Positions 1 through 6,145 of a DNA stretch of 6,355 bases are shown here, piece by piece (position 1 is the stretch's first letter; the number at the start of each line of letters is the position of its first letter). The notes beneath the pieces are model-generated. The model was given only the letters and a program-made list of their open reading frames with translations, did not search any database and had not been told where the DNA came from. Position numbers and translations under genes: made by a program. This DNA comes from Bacillota bacterium (GTDB taxonomy: Bacteria; Bacillota; Clostridia; Christensenellales; Aristaeellaceae): the NCBI GenBank assembly GCA_023411175.1, contig JAEYPB010000067.1, positions 1 to 6,355 on the forward strand. The letters run 5' to 3'.

Positions 1-11
1 GAACAATGCAT

Positions 12-17
12 TATAAT
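12..17 (+). promoter_or_regulatory. Possible -10 box for the comFB-like gene
   Basis: A perfect TATAAT lies in a short AT-rich patch at the left edge of a region that is otherwise very GC-rich. If it is a -10 box, transcription would start near position 24 and give a leader of about 150 nt before the comFB-like start. The matching -35 box would fall outside the window, so the promoter cannot be confirmed here. Confidence 0.35.
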
Positions 18-53
18 TTATAAAGCGCACCTCGGCTCGCCGCGCCTATGCGC

Positions 54-97
54 TTGCCCGGGCCGGGTGGGCCTGCCCGGCGTGGCTGCGCGGGCAA
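54..97 (+). promoter_or_regulatory. Nested stem-loop in the comFB leader
   Basis: TTGCCCG (54-60) pairs perfectly with CGGGCAA (91-97). Inside it, GCCGGG (62-67) pairs with CCCGGC (76-81). The right arm of the outer stem could instead pair downstream: AAACC (96-100) with GGTTT (127-131) and GGGC (92-95) with GCCC (139-142). Two mutually exclusive folds are therefore possible. There is no U-tract, so this is not a standard intrinsic terminator. No known riboswitch consensus is recognised. Confidence 0.35.
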
Positions 98-148
98 ACC
101 GACAGGGCGTGGTTCAATGCAAGAAAGGTTTTTGACGTGCCCAGGCGG

Positions 149-165
149 CTTTTCCGCGGAAAGGA
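149..165 (+). promoter_or_regulatory. Shine-Dalgarno of comFB inside a palindrome
   Basis: The ribosome binding site GGAAAGGA (158-165) is 6 nt before the first GTG (172) and 9 nt before the second GTG (175). It overlaps a perfect 12-base palindrome, TTTCCGCGGAAA (151-162). The C at 149 can also pair with the G at 164. As RNA this could fold into a small hairpin that hides part of the ribosome binding site. The site decides the start of the gene: the later ATG at 205 has no comparable signal before it. Confidence 0.5.
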
Positions 166-171
166 CTACTT

Positions 172-453
172 GTGGTGAAGGAAGCGTATCTTTCAATTAA
201 TTTGATGGAGCAGATCGTGAATTTGAAGCTTCTCAGGTTGATGAAAAAGGCCGGAATGTGCACCTGCGAACGCTGCTGCGCCGATGTCCGCGCGCTGGCG
301 CTGAACAGCCTTCCGCCGAAGTACGTGGTAACCCAGGCCGGCGAGGCGATGATGGAGTTTGAACTGCTGACCTCGCAGATGCAGGCGGTCGTCGTAACGG
401 AGATCATGCATGCCATTGAAAAGGTCACCCGGGCGCCGCGGCACAGCGGTTAG
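172..453 (+). CDS. ComFB family protein (late competence / cyclic dinucleotide-binding type)
   Basis: This 93-residue protein matches the ComFB family in length and layout. An N-terminal helix (about 8-27) is followed by the cysteine cluster CTCERC (30-35, with a fourth Cys at 36), then the hallmark LPPKYVV (47-53), then a C-terminal helical part ending near TRAPRH (86-91). The founding member is the middle gene of the Bacillus subtilis comF operon; no helicase (ComFA) or ComFC gene is visible beside it here, so a role in DNA uptake is not supported by context. Cyanobacterial relatives have been reported to bind cyclic di-nucleotides, and the cysteines of the Bacillus protein to hold zinc. 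Whether this copy does either is unknown. Translation probably starts at GTG 172 or GTG 175, both served by GGAAAGGA. The gene stands alone, convergent with the pot operon, and carries a long structured leader. Confidence 0.85.
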   Translation: MVKEAYLSINLMEQIVNLKLLRLMKKAGMCTCERCCADVRALALNSLPPKYVVTQAGEAMMEFELLTSQMQAVVVTEIMHAIEKVTRAPRHSG

Positions 454-515
454 GCGGCCTTGCGACGAAACGCACGCTCAGTTGGAAGCGTTCAGGCTTT
501 CAATTGACAGGGGGA

Positions 516-585
516 TTTGGAAGGCGGCTTCTGAGCGAAGCCGAGAAACCCGCCTTTCGGAGACCGGAAAGCCGCCGGAAGCGGC
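516..585 (+). repeat. Stem-loop cluster downstream of comFB
   Basis: Several inverted repeats overlap. AAGGCGG (521-527) pairs with CCGCCTT (550-556), and the stem can extend outward with wobble pairs to about 516/561. CGGCTTC (525-531) pairs with GAAGCCG (537-543). GCCGC (571-575) pairs with GCGGC (581-585). These could end the comFB transcript or protect its 3' end. No run of T follows any of them on the plus strand, so calling a plus-strand terminator would be weak. The rest of 454-653 contains no credible gene. Confidence 0.4.
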
Positions 586-591
586 CTACAC

Positions 592-628
592 GAAAATAGA
601 AGCGGCCCCCGAGTTTCTAGCGGGCCGC
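592..628 (-). terminator. Intrinsic terminator of the pot operon
   Basis: On the minus strand, 25 nt after the potD stop codon, GCGGCCC pairs perfectly with GGGCCGC around a 13-nt loop (plus-strand arms 622-628 and 602-608). The T-rich tail TTCTATTTTC follows directly (601 down to 592). A GC-rich stem followed by a T-rich tail just past the last gene of the operon fits a Rho-independent terminator. The tail is interrupted, so read-through is possible. Confidence 0.8.
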
Positions 629-653
629 GGCAATTGTCGGCGAGTGGAAAGGG

Positions 654-1685
654 TCAGCTCCGGATCTCCATCCAGATCTGGTCGTACAGCGCCATGTCGG
701 CGGAGATGTCGTGGAAGAACTCGCAGCGGGCGACCACGGCCTCCGGCGGGTTCAGCGTCGCGTTGGACTTCTCCTCTTCGTCCATCTCGTCGATGACCGC
801 CTGAATGGGGGTGGAGTAGTAGATGTACTCCATGTTCATGCGGGCGATGTCCGGGCGGCACATGAAGTTGATGAACTGCTGGGCGAGCTCCTTGTTCTTG
901 GAGTTCTTGGGGATGCACATGCCGTCTACCCACACGTTCGAGCCTTCGTTGGGCACGACATAGGCGAGGTCCTCGGACTGATCCATCGCGTACAGCGCGT
1001 CGCCGGACCAGACCACGGCCATCGGCGCTTCGCCGGCCACCATCTTGTCCTTGACCTCGTCCACCAGATAGCCCTTGACGATGTTGTCGGCCTTCTGCTT
1101 GAGCAGGAGCTGCTTGGCGGCTTCCAGCGCCTCCGGCTCCTTCGTGTTCATCGAGTACCCCAGATACTTCAGCGCGATGCCGAGGGAATCCCGGATGGAA
1201 TCCAGCATGAACACGCTCTTCTGGTTGGCGGCGTCAAAAATGGGCGCCCAGGAGTCGATCTCGCCCTCCAGCATGGTGGTGTTGTAGAGAAGACCCACCG
1301 TGCCCCACATGTAGGGGACGGAGTAGGCGCCCTCGGGGTCGTAGTCGGGCGTTTTGAGCCACTCTACGACGCCTGCGGCATTGGGGACCTGGGCCGGGTC
1401 CAGCTTCTCCAGCATATCCTCTTTGATCATCCGCTCGATGATGTAGTCCGACGGGAAGATCACGTCGTAATCGCCCGCGCCGCTGGAGAGCTTCGCGTAC
1501 ATTTCCTCGTTGGTCGTGAAGTTGGCGTACTTGACCGAAATGCCGGTCTCCTGTTCGAACATCGAGATGACCGATTCATCGATGTAGTCGTACCAGTTGA
1601 ACACGGTGATCGTGCCCTCGGCCAGCGCGCCGGCGCCGATCGACAGGGCCACAAGTACGAGAACCGCGGCGACGAGTTTTTTCAT
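654..1685 (-). CDS. potD: Spermidine/putrescine ABC transporter substrate-binding protein PotD
   Basis: This 343-residue protein captures polyamine outside the membrane and hands it to PotBC; E. coli PotD is of similar length. Residues 1-22 form a signal peptide (MKK, a hydrophobic stretch, then ALA before E23). Family landmarks follow: NWYDY (30-34), FPSDYI (77-82), PYMWGT (124-129), VVWSGD (224-229), NVWVDG (250-255) and YYSTP (289-293). By comparison with E. coli PotD, W31, S79, Y81, W226, W252, D254 and Y290 sit where ligand-contacting residues are expected. Spermidine or putrescine cannot be decided: D33 in NWYDY resembles putrescine-type proteins. The signal peptide has no lipobox cysteine, which is odd for a Gram-positive binding protein. 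The start at 1685 has GGAGG (1695-1699) 9 nt upstream and begins directly with the signal peptide; an in-frame ATG at 1727 would add 14 non-signal residues inside potC and is rejected. Confidence 0.95.
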   Translation of the reverse strand: MKKLVAAVLVLVALSIGAGALAEGTITVFNWYDYIDESVISMFEQETGISVKYANFTTNEEMYAKLSSGAGDYDVIFPSDYIIERMIKEDMLEKLDPAQVPNAAGVVEWLKTPDYDPEGAYSVPYMWGTVGLLYNTTMLEGEIDSWAPIFDAANQKSVFMLDSIRDSLGIALKYLGYSMNTKEPEALEAAKQLLLKQKADNIVKGYLVDEVKDKMVAGEAPMAVVWSGDALYAMDQSEDLAYVVPNEGSNVWVDGMCIPKNSKNKELAQQFINFMCRPDIARMNMEYIYYSTPIQAVIDEMDEEEKSNATLNPPEAVVARCEFFHDISADMALYDQIWMEIRS

Positions 1686-1710
1686 CTCCCCATACCTCCG
1701 TAAATTGGAA

Positions 1711-2481
1711 TCAGGATACGTTTTCAAGCGACGAGCGCTTGTTGACGATCAGGAGCAGCACCAGAACCGCCAGGAACATCAGCGTGGACAGCGCGTAAAT
1801 CGTGGGCTCGATGCCCTTGCGCGCCGCGGCGTAGATGATCATGGAGAGGTTCCGGTCGGTGTTCGAGGTGAAGTAGCTGATGACGAAGTCGTCCAGCGAC
1901 ATCGTAAAAGCCAGCAGCGCGCCGGTGACGACACCGGGCATGATCTCCGGCAGGATCACCTTTCGCACCGCCTTCAGCGGCGTACAGCCCAGGTCCAGCG
2001 CCGCCTCGTACAGGTTCACGTTCATTTGCCTGAGCTTTGGCAGAACCGAAAACAAGACGTAGGGCGTGTCGAAGGCGATGTGGGCCAGAAGCATCGTGCC
2101 ATAGCCCAGCGGGATCTTGATGAATACGAACATCAGCATCAGCGAGACGCCCGTCACGATGTCCGGCGTGGTCATGGGCAGGTACGAGATGCTCATGATC
2201 ATGTTGGCGTTGCGGCTCTTCATCGCGTGGATGCCGATGGCGGCGAGCGTACCCAGGATGGTGGCCACCGCGGTCGCGATCACCGCGATCAGAATGGTCA
2301 TGTACAGTACCTGCATGATGTCCGCCCGGGTAAAGAGCCGCTCGTACCACCTGAGCGAGAACCCGCCCCACTTGGCGCGGGACTTGGATTCGTTGAAGGA
2401 CAGCACGATCATCACCACGATGGGCGAGTACAGGAAGGCGAGGAGCAGCCCAAGATACGTGCCGCGAAAGAACTTTCTCAC
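1711..2481 (-). CDS. potC: Spermidine/putrescine ABC transporter permease PotC
   Basis: This 256-residue integral membrane protein is the second permease of the importer. Hydrophobic segments lie at roughly 9-29, 60-84, 95-122, 129-149, 182-204 and 228-247, giving the expected six helices. The cytoplasmic EAA loop that docks on PotA is at 159-180: EAALDLG, then ILPEI. Length and pattern match the PotC family. Translation starts at a GTG whose first bases overlap the potB stop codon (GTGA, 4-nt overlap), so translation is probably coupled to potB. A GGGAG-like ribosome binding site lies 9 nt upstream, inside the end of potB. The potD start follows 25 nt after its stop. Confidence 0.95.
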   Translation of the reverse strand: MRKFFRGTYLGLLLAFLYSPIVVMIVLSFNESKSRAKWGGFSLRWYERLFTRADIMQVLYMTILIAVIATAVATILGTLAAIGIHAMKSRNANMIMSISYLPMTTPDIVTGVSLMLMFVFIKIPLGYGTMLLAHIAFDTPYVLFSVLPKLRQMNVNLYEAALDLGCTPLKAVRKVILPEIMPGVVTGALLAFTMSLDDFVISYFTSNTDRNLSMIIYAAARKGIEPTIYALSTLMFLAVLVLLLIVNKRSSLENVS

Positions 2482-3290
2482 CAGGCGCCACTCCCTTCCT
2501 TTTTGGGATCGATCCGGTTCAGAAGGCCGATCGACGCGATGATGAGCAGCATCATCACAAGGGACAGCGCCGAGCCGAAGTTCCAGTCGTTGGCCTCCAG
2601 AAACTGGCGCTCGATGATGTCGCCGAACAGCCAGAAGTTGCCGCTGCCCAGGAGCCGCGAGATGGCGAAGGTCGTCACCGCCGGCATGAACACCATCGTG
2701 ATCCCGGAGATCACGCCCGGCAGAGACAGCGGCAGCACCACCCGGCGGAACACGTTCACCGGGTTCGCGCCCAAATCCTCCGCAGCCTCGATGACGCGCT
2801 CGTCCATCTTTTTGAGCGCGGTGTAAATCGGCAGGATCATGAACGGCACGAAGTTGTACACCATGCCGGTCAAGACCGCGCCTTCGGTGCCGATCATCTC
2901 AAGGGGCGCAAGCCCCACGCGCTTCAAAAGCTGGTTGATGATGCCGCTGTCCTCCAGGAGGGACATCATCGCGTAGGTGCGCAGCAGAAAGTTCATCCAC
3001 ATCGGCAGAAGGATCAGAACGAACAGCGCCTGGTTTTTCGCGAAATCCTTGCTGGCGAGGAAGTATGCCGCCGGATAGCCGATCACGAGGCAGAACAGCG
3101 TGCAGTAGACCGCCAGGTACAGGCTGCGCCACAGCACGCCCAGGTACACCGGGTCCAGAAACTTCTGAACGTTCTGGAAGGTGAAGCCGGCGTCACCCTT
3201 GAAGGCGAAGTAGACTACAAAGAGGAGCGGCGCCACCGTGAACAGCACCATCCACGCGACGTAGGGGCCCGCGAAGGCGCTGCGCTTCAT
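2478..3290 (-). CDS. potB: Spermidine/putrescine ABC transporter permease PotB
   Basis: This 270-residue protein is the first permease subunit and pairs with PotC to form the membrane channel. Hydrophobic segments lie near 8-29, 56-79, 88-112, 137-158, 190-211 and 239-257. The EAA loop for contact with PotA is at 168-189: EAAEDLG, then VVLPLS. NFLLRTYAMMSLL (100-112) is a typical PotB stretch in the third segment. The ATG overlaps the potA stop codon (ATGA, 4 nt), indicating coupled translation, and AAGGAGG lies 7 nt upstream within the potA 3' end. The protein is of normal length and appears intact. Confidence 0.95.
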   Translation of the reverse strand: MKRSAFAGPYVAWMVLFTVAPLLFVVYFAFKGDAGFTFQNVQKFLDPVYLGVLWRSLYLAVYCTLFCLVIGYPAAYFLASKDFAKNQALFVLILLPMWMNFLLRTYAMMSLLEDSGIINQLLKRVGLAPLEMIGTEGAVLTGMVYNFVPFMILPIYTALKKMDERVIEAAEDLGANPVNVFRRVVLPLSLPGVISGITMVFMPAVTTFAISRLLGSGNFWLFGDIIERQFLEANDWNFGSALSLVMMLLIIASIGLLNRIDPKKEGSGAW

Positions 3291-4351
3291 GACGCCTCCT
3301 CCTTCTTCGCCTGCCTTCGCATGATGTGGATGTTGAACGGCACGATCGAAAGCCCCACGGTGGAGCCCGCCGGCTGCATGGTGGTGGAGTGGACCTTCCA
3401 GTCGAACCCGCCGGCGGAGATCATCATCTCGTAGTGCACGCCCTTGAAGAGCACGCTTTTAACCTCGCCGGTCAGCATGCCCACGTCTTCGCCCACCAGC
3501 ATGATGTCCTCCGGGCGGACGACCACGTCCACCGGCTGGCTGGGTGCGAAGCCGGCGTCCACACAGGGGAACCTCTCGCCGCACATTTCGACCAGTTCGT
3601 CCTCCAGCATCACGCCGGAGAGGATGTTGCTCTCGCCGATGAAGTCGGCCACGAAGGCGTTCTTCGGCTCGTCGTAGATGCGCTTGGGGTCGCCCACCTG
3701 CTGGATGCGACCTTCGTTCATCACCACGATGGTGTCGGACATCGTGAGGGCTTCCTCCTGGTCGTGGGTGACGAAGATGAAGGTGATGCCAAGCTCCTGC
3801 TGCATGCTTTTAAGCTCCAGCTGCATCTCCTTGCGCAGCTTGAGATCCAGCGCGCCCAGCGGCTCGTCCAGCAGCAATACCTCCGGCTCGTTGACCAGCG
3901 CCCGCGCGATGGCGATGCGCTGCTGCTGCCCGCCGGAGAGGGAATCCACCGCGCGCTTTTCGTAGCCGGTCATCTTGACCAGCTTCAGCATGCGCGTGAC
4001 GCGCTTTGCGATTTCGCCCTTGGACATCTTCTTGAGCTTCAGCCCGAAGGCGATGTTGTCGTAGACGTTGAGGTGCGGAAACAGCGCGTACTTCTGAAAA
4101 ACCGTGTTGACGCGCCGCTTGTAGGGCGGAACGGAGGCGATGTCCTTGCCCTCGAACAGGAGCGTTCCCTCCGTCGGGTATTCGAAGCCGGCGATGATGC
4201 GCAGCATCGTGGTCTTCCCGCAGCCCGAAGGGCCCAGCAGCGTCACGAATTCGCGCTTCCTGATGTAGAGGTTGATGTCCTTGAGCGCAGCCGTGCCGTC
4301 ATAATCCTTGGAGATGCCGACCAGCTCGATCAGGCGGGTATCTTCAATCAT
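3287..4351 (-). CDS. potA: Spermidine/putrescine ABC transporter ATP-binding protein PotA
   Basis: This 354-residue cytoplasmic ATPase powers polyamine import through PotBC. All nucleotide-binding motifs are intact: Walker A GPSGCGKTT (40-48), Q-loop Q86, signature LSGGQQQR (138-145), Walker B VLLLDEP (158-164), D-loop ALD (167-169) and switch histidine H196. A C-terminal regulatory TOBE-type domain covers about 240-345, with the typical VVRPEDI at 277-283. Length is in the usual range for PotA. The ATG at 4351 is preceded 8 nt upstream by AAGGGG (4360-4365). The gene follows the regulator by 23 nt and overlaps potB by 4 nt. Related ATPases serve other solutes, but the potBCD neighbours fix the assignment. 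Confidence 0.96.
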   Translation of the reverse strand: MIEDTRLIELVGISKDYDGTAALKDINLYIRKREFVTLLGPSGCGKTTMLRIIAGFEYPTEGTLLFEGKDIASVPPYKRRVNTVFQKYALFPHLNVYDNIAFGLKLKKMSKGEIAKRVTRMLKLVKMTGYEKRAVDSLSGGQQQRIAIARALVNEPEVLLLDEPLGALDLKLRKEMQLELKSMQQELGITFIFVTHDQEEALTMSDTIVVMNEGRIQQVGDPKRIYDEPKNAFVADFIGESNILSGVMLEDELVEMCGERFPCVDAGFAPSQPVDVVVRPEDIMLVGEDVGMLTGEVKSVLFKGVHYEMMISAGGFDWKVHSTTMQPAGSTVGLSIVPFNIHIMRRQAKKEEAS

Positions 4352-4374
4352 GGCGTAAGCCCCTTTAATCAGAA

Positions 4375-4917
4375 TCAGAAGCTGGGCGGCGTCGCCACCC
4401 AGAGCACCCGGGCCGCGGTCTTGCCGGGGTTGACCAGCTTGTGCACGGCGGTGGGCTCGTAGCAGAAGCTCTCGTCCTTGCGGGCCCGAAACACCCGATC
4501 CCCCAGTACGATCTGGATGCCGCCGGAGAGCACGTAGCCGAACTCCTCGCCCTCGTGGGGGTCGTCCTCGATCGTCTCGCCGCCCGGGCCGATTTCCACG
4601 AGGATCGGCTCCATGCGGTTTTTCTGGGCGCTGGGCACCAGCCAGCGGATGGAGCCCTTCAGGGTTTCGTCATCAAACTTGACGGAGGTGTCGGCCTCGG
4701 AGAAGACGACCCTTTTCTCCGCTTTTTCGCTGAAAAACTGGGGCAGATCGGTGCCGAGGCACTCCAGAACGTCTGTGAGCGTCGCCACCGAGGGGCTGGT
4801 GAGATCCCGCTCGAGGAGCGAAATGAAGCCTTTTGAAAGCTCGCACCGGTCGGCCACTTCCTCTTGCGTAAGGCCGCGCTGGAGCCTGAGCCGCTTGATC
4901 TTCTCGCCGATTCTCAT
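4375..4917 (-). CDS. XRE family HTH regulator with C-terminal cupin domain, likely pot operon regulator
   Basis: This 180-residue protein has an N-terminal Cro/C1-type helix-turn-helix (about 5-60, with RGLTQEEVADRCELSKGFIS at 14-33) and a C-terminal cupin_2 barrel (about 105-176). In the cupin, H121, E125 and H159 are at positions where this fold holds metal or ligand. The architecture is that of PuuR-like regulators, which commonly sit beside polyamine uptake or breakdown genes. It is the first gene of the pot operon, 23 nt before potA, so autoregulation together with the transporter is likely. The start at 4917 is chosen because GGAGG (4924-4928) lies 6 nt upstream and the HTH begins at once. 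An in-frame ATG at 5016 would run through the promoter and operator and is rejected. The ligand (polyamine or other) is inferred from context only. Confidence 0.9.
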   Translation of the reverse strand: MRIGEKIKRLRLQRGLTQEEVADRCELSKGFISLLERDLTSPSVATLTDVLECLGTDLPQFFSEKAEKRVVFSEADTSVKFDDETLKGSIRWLVPSAQKNRMEPILVEIGPGGETIEDDPHEGEEFGYVLSGGIQIVLGDRVFRARKDESFCYEPTAVHKLVNPGKTAARVLWVATPPSF

Positions 4918-4937
4918 GGCGGACCTCCCGTGAACGA

Positions 4938-4953
4938 GTTTAAAATAATAAAC
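4938..4953. promoter_or_regulatory. Possible second operator of the pot operon
   Basis: GTTTA (4938-4942) and TAAAC (4949-4953) form an inverted repeat with a 6-nt spacer. The half-sites are the same as in the perfect palindrome 25 bp away, but the spacing differs. It lies in the 5' leader of the regulator transcript. It may be a secondary site for the XRE-cupin protein or chance in AT-rich DNA. Confidence 0.35.
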
Positions 4954-4961
4954 ACACAAAC

Positions 4962-4976
4962 GGTTTATATTAAACC
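4962..4976. promoter_or_regulatory. Putative operator overlapping the pot promoter -10 box
   Basis: GGTTTA, TAT, TAAACC is a perfect 6-3-6 inverted repeat. It covers the whole -10 hexamer of the minus-strand promoter and the expected start point, the position where a bound dimer would block transcription. An XRE protein that binds as a dimer is encoded immediately downstream, which makes this its most likely target. Confidence 0.6.
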
Positions 4977-4997
4977 ATCCGGCGCGGTTTTTGTCAA
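4969..4997 (-). promoter_or_regulatory. Sigma-A type promoter of the XRE-potABCD operon
   Basis: Read on the minus strand, TTGACA (4997-4992) is followed after exactly 17 nt by TTTAAT (4974-4969), five of six bases of the -10 consensus. Transcription would begin near 4962, giving a leader of about 45 nt before the regulator ATG. No other promoter this good is seen upstream of the operon, and the short gaps inside it make a single transcript likely. Confidence 0.8.
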
Positions 4998-5072
4998 TTG
5001 TTTTGGGGTCTTTCAAGCGTTAAATATTATGTGACCGGAAGTTTAGCAAAACGAGTATGGCCGGAATTGGAA

Positions 5073-5088
5073 CGGGCGCTTTCGCCCG
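5073..5088. repeat. Short GC-rich hairpin between divergent promoters
   Basis: CGGGCG and CGCCCG form a perfect 6-bp stem around a CTTT loop (AAAG on the other strand). It lies upstream of both divergent promoters, outside either predicted transcript, and has no T-tract, so a terminator is unlikely. It may be a protein binding site or have no role. Confidence 0.3.
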
Positions 5089-5107
5089 CCGGTTTCCAGC
5101 TGCTTGC

Positions 5108-5136
5108 TTGACTTGAGCGGGCGGGCGTGGTAGAGT
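5108..5136 (+). promoter_or_regulatory. Promoter of the glycosyltransferase gene
   Basis: TTGACT (5108-5113) is separated by 17 nt from TAGAGT (5131-5136); these match five and four bases of the sigma-A hexamers. Transcription would start near 5143, about 46 nt before the gene's ATG. Its spacing and position are right but the -10 is imperfect. Confidence 0.55.
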
Positions 5137-5153
5137 GTTCGGAGTACACAATA

Positions 5154-5167
5154 CTACGAATACGTAG
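5154..5167 (+). promoter_or_regulatory. Inverted repeat in the glycosyltransferase leader
   Basis: CTACG, AATA, CGTAG is a perfect 5-bp inverted repeat just downstream of the predicted transcription start and 21 nt before the ATG. It could be an operator or a leader hairpin. The surrounding bases also contain a loose repeat of AATAC (5150-5154 and 5159-5163). No regulator for it is visible in the window. Confidence 0.3.
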
Positions 5168-5188
5168 CATTTACGAAGGGGCCGTTGT

Positions 5189-6094
5189 ATGAAGCCGCTC
5201 GTCAGCATCATCATCCCAAGCTACAACCGCCCGGCGGCGTTCGTCCGGCGGGCGGTTGATTCCGCGCTGGGGCAGACCTACGAAAACATCGAAATCGTCG
5301 TGGTGGACGACAACCCACCCGGCGCGCCCGCCCGGGCCGCGCTTTCGGCGCTTCTTTCCGAATACGCGGGCGATGCCCGGGTGCGCGCGGTGGTGAACCC
5401 GGTCAACCTCGGCGGCTCGGAGGCCAGGAACGAGGGCGTCCGGGCGGCAAAGGGCGAGTACCTGGAGTTCCTCGACGACGACGACGAGTTCCGCCCCGAG
5501 AAGACGGCGGCGCAGATGGCGCTGATGCTGAAGGACGGTCTCGACATGAGCTTCTCGGACTTCAAGCTGGTGGCCGACGACGGCCGCGTGATGGACTACC
5601 GCCACTTTGAGGACATCCCCGCCTTCGACAGGGACAGCCTCTTCAAATACCACATGCTGCGCCACATGACCGGCACCAGCACCTTCATGTATCGCGCCGA
5701 GGCGCTCCGGAGAATCGGCGGCTTTCAGAAGGCGGCCACCGGGCAGGAATTCTACCTGATGCAGCGCACCATCGAACAGGGGCTGAAAATCGGCTACCTG
5801 CCCGGCGACTACATCACCGCCCATTACCACGACGAGGGGCGCATCTCCTCCGGCTCCGGGAAAATAAGGGGCGAAAACGCGCTGTACGAATTCAAGAAGG
5901 GGTATTTCGACCGCCTGACACCCCGGGAGCGCCGCTTCGTCCGCTTCCGTCACCACGCGGTATTGACGGTGGTGCACCTTCGCGACCGGCAGATACTGCC
6001 CATGCTGGGTGCGGCGACAATGATGTGCCTGACGTCGCCCGGCGACGTGATCCGGGAGGGAATCCGGTTTCTGAAGGGGCGCGTGGGGCATTAA
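5189..6094 (+). CDS. Family 2 (GT-A fold) glycosyltransferase
   Basis: This 301-residue protein should transfer a sugar from a nucleotide-sugar donor, probably during cell-surface polysaccharide or glycan synthesis. The GT-A domain is clear: VSIIIPSYNR (5-14), VVVDD (37-41), the conserved ARNEGVRAAKGEYLEFLDDD (79-98) with the metal-binding acidic cluster at 96-99, and TGQEFYLMQR (184-193) where the catalytic acid motif of the acceptor half is usually found. The C-terminal part (about 220-301) is basic and weakly hydrophobic, with no convincing transmembrane helix, so a cytoplasmic or membrane-associated enzyme is likely. The ATG has AAGGGG (5176-5181) 7 nt upstream. The gene has its own promoter and no glycan-gene neighbours within the window, so donor, acceptor and pathway cannot be named. 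Confidence 0.9.
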   Translation: MKPLVSIIIPSYNRPAAFVRRAVDSALGQTYENIEIVVVDDNPPGAPARAALSALLSEYAGDARVRAVVNPVNLGGSEARNEGVRAAKGEYLEFLDDDDEFRPEKTAAQMALMLKDGLDMSFSDFKLVADDGRVMDYRHFEDIPAFDRDSLFKYHMLRHMTGTSTFMYRAEALRRIGGFQKAATGQEFYLMQRTIEQGLKIGYLPGDYITAHYHDEGRISSGSGKIRGENALYEFKKGYFDRLTPRERRFVRFRHHAVLTVVHLRDRQILPMLGAATMMCLTSPGDVIREGIRFLKGRVGH

Positions 6095-6145
6095 AACTGA
6101 TTCGGCGCACGCCCCAAGTTCGAGAGAGTGTCCGCGGGGTTCAAT

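Noticed and set aside
91..142. GGGCAAACC in the comFB leader resembles the start of a c-di-GMP-I (GEMM) riboswitch
   Set aside because: The rest of the consensus is absent: no GAAA-capped first hairpin, no GGGACGCAAAGCC joining segment and no second tetraloop-receptor helix.
711..1703. Long open frame on the plus strand opposite potD
   Set aside because: It mirrors the potD reading frame, is rich in H, V, D and R as expected from antisense of GC-rich codons, and has no domain or ribosome site.
1686..1727. Upstream in-frame ATG that would lengthen PotD by 14 residues
   Set aside because: It would put a charged stretch before the signal peptide and lies inside potC; the ATG at 1685 has a good GGAGG.
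1597..2826. Open frame of about 400 codons on the plus strand opposite potD, potC and potB
   Set aside because: Spans three well-supported genes on the other strand; low-complexity H/R/D composition and no recognisable family.
3326..4462. Open frame of about 380 codons opposite potA
   Set aside because: Antisense shadow of a complete ABC ATPase with all motifs intact.
4918..5016. Upstream in-frame ATG that would lengthen the XRE-cupin regulator by 33 residues
   Set aside because: The extension would cover the promoter and palindrome and has no domain content; the ATG at 4917 has GGAGG at ideal spacing.
5020..5214. Minus-strand open frame of 64 codons in the divergent intergenic region
   Set aside because: No ribosome site, overlaps the glycosyltransferase start and its promoter, and no recognisable features.
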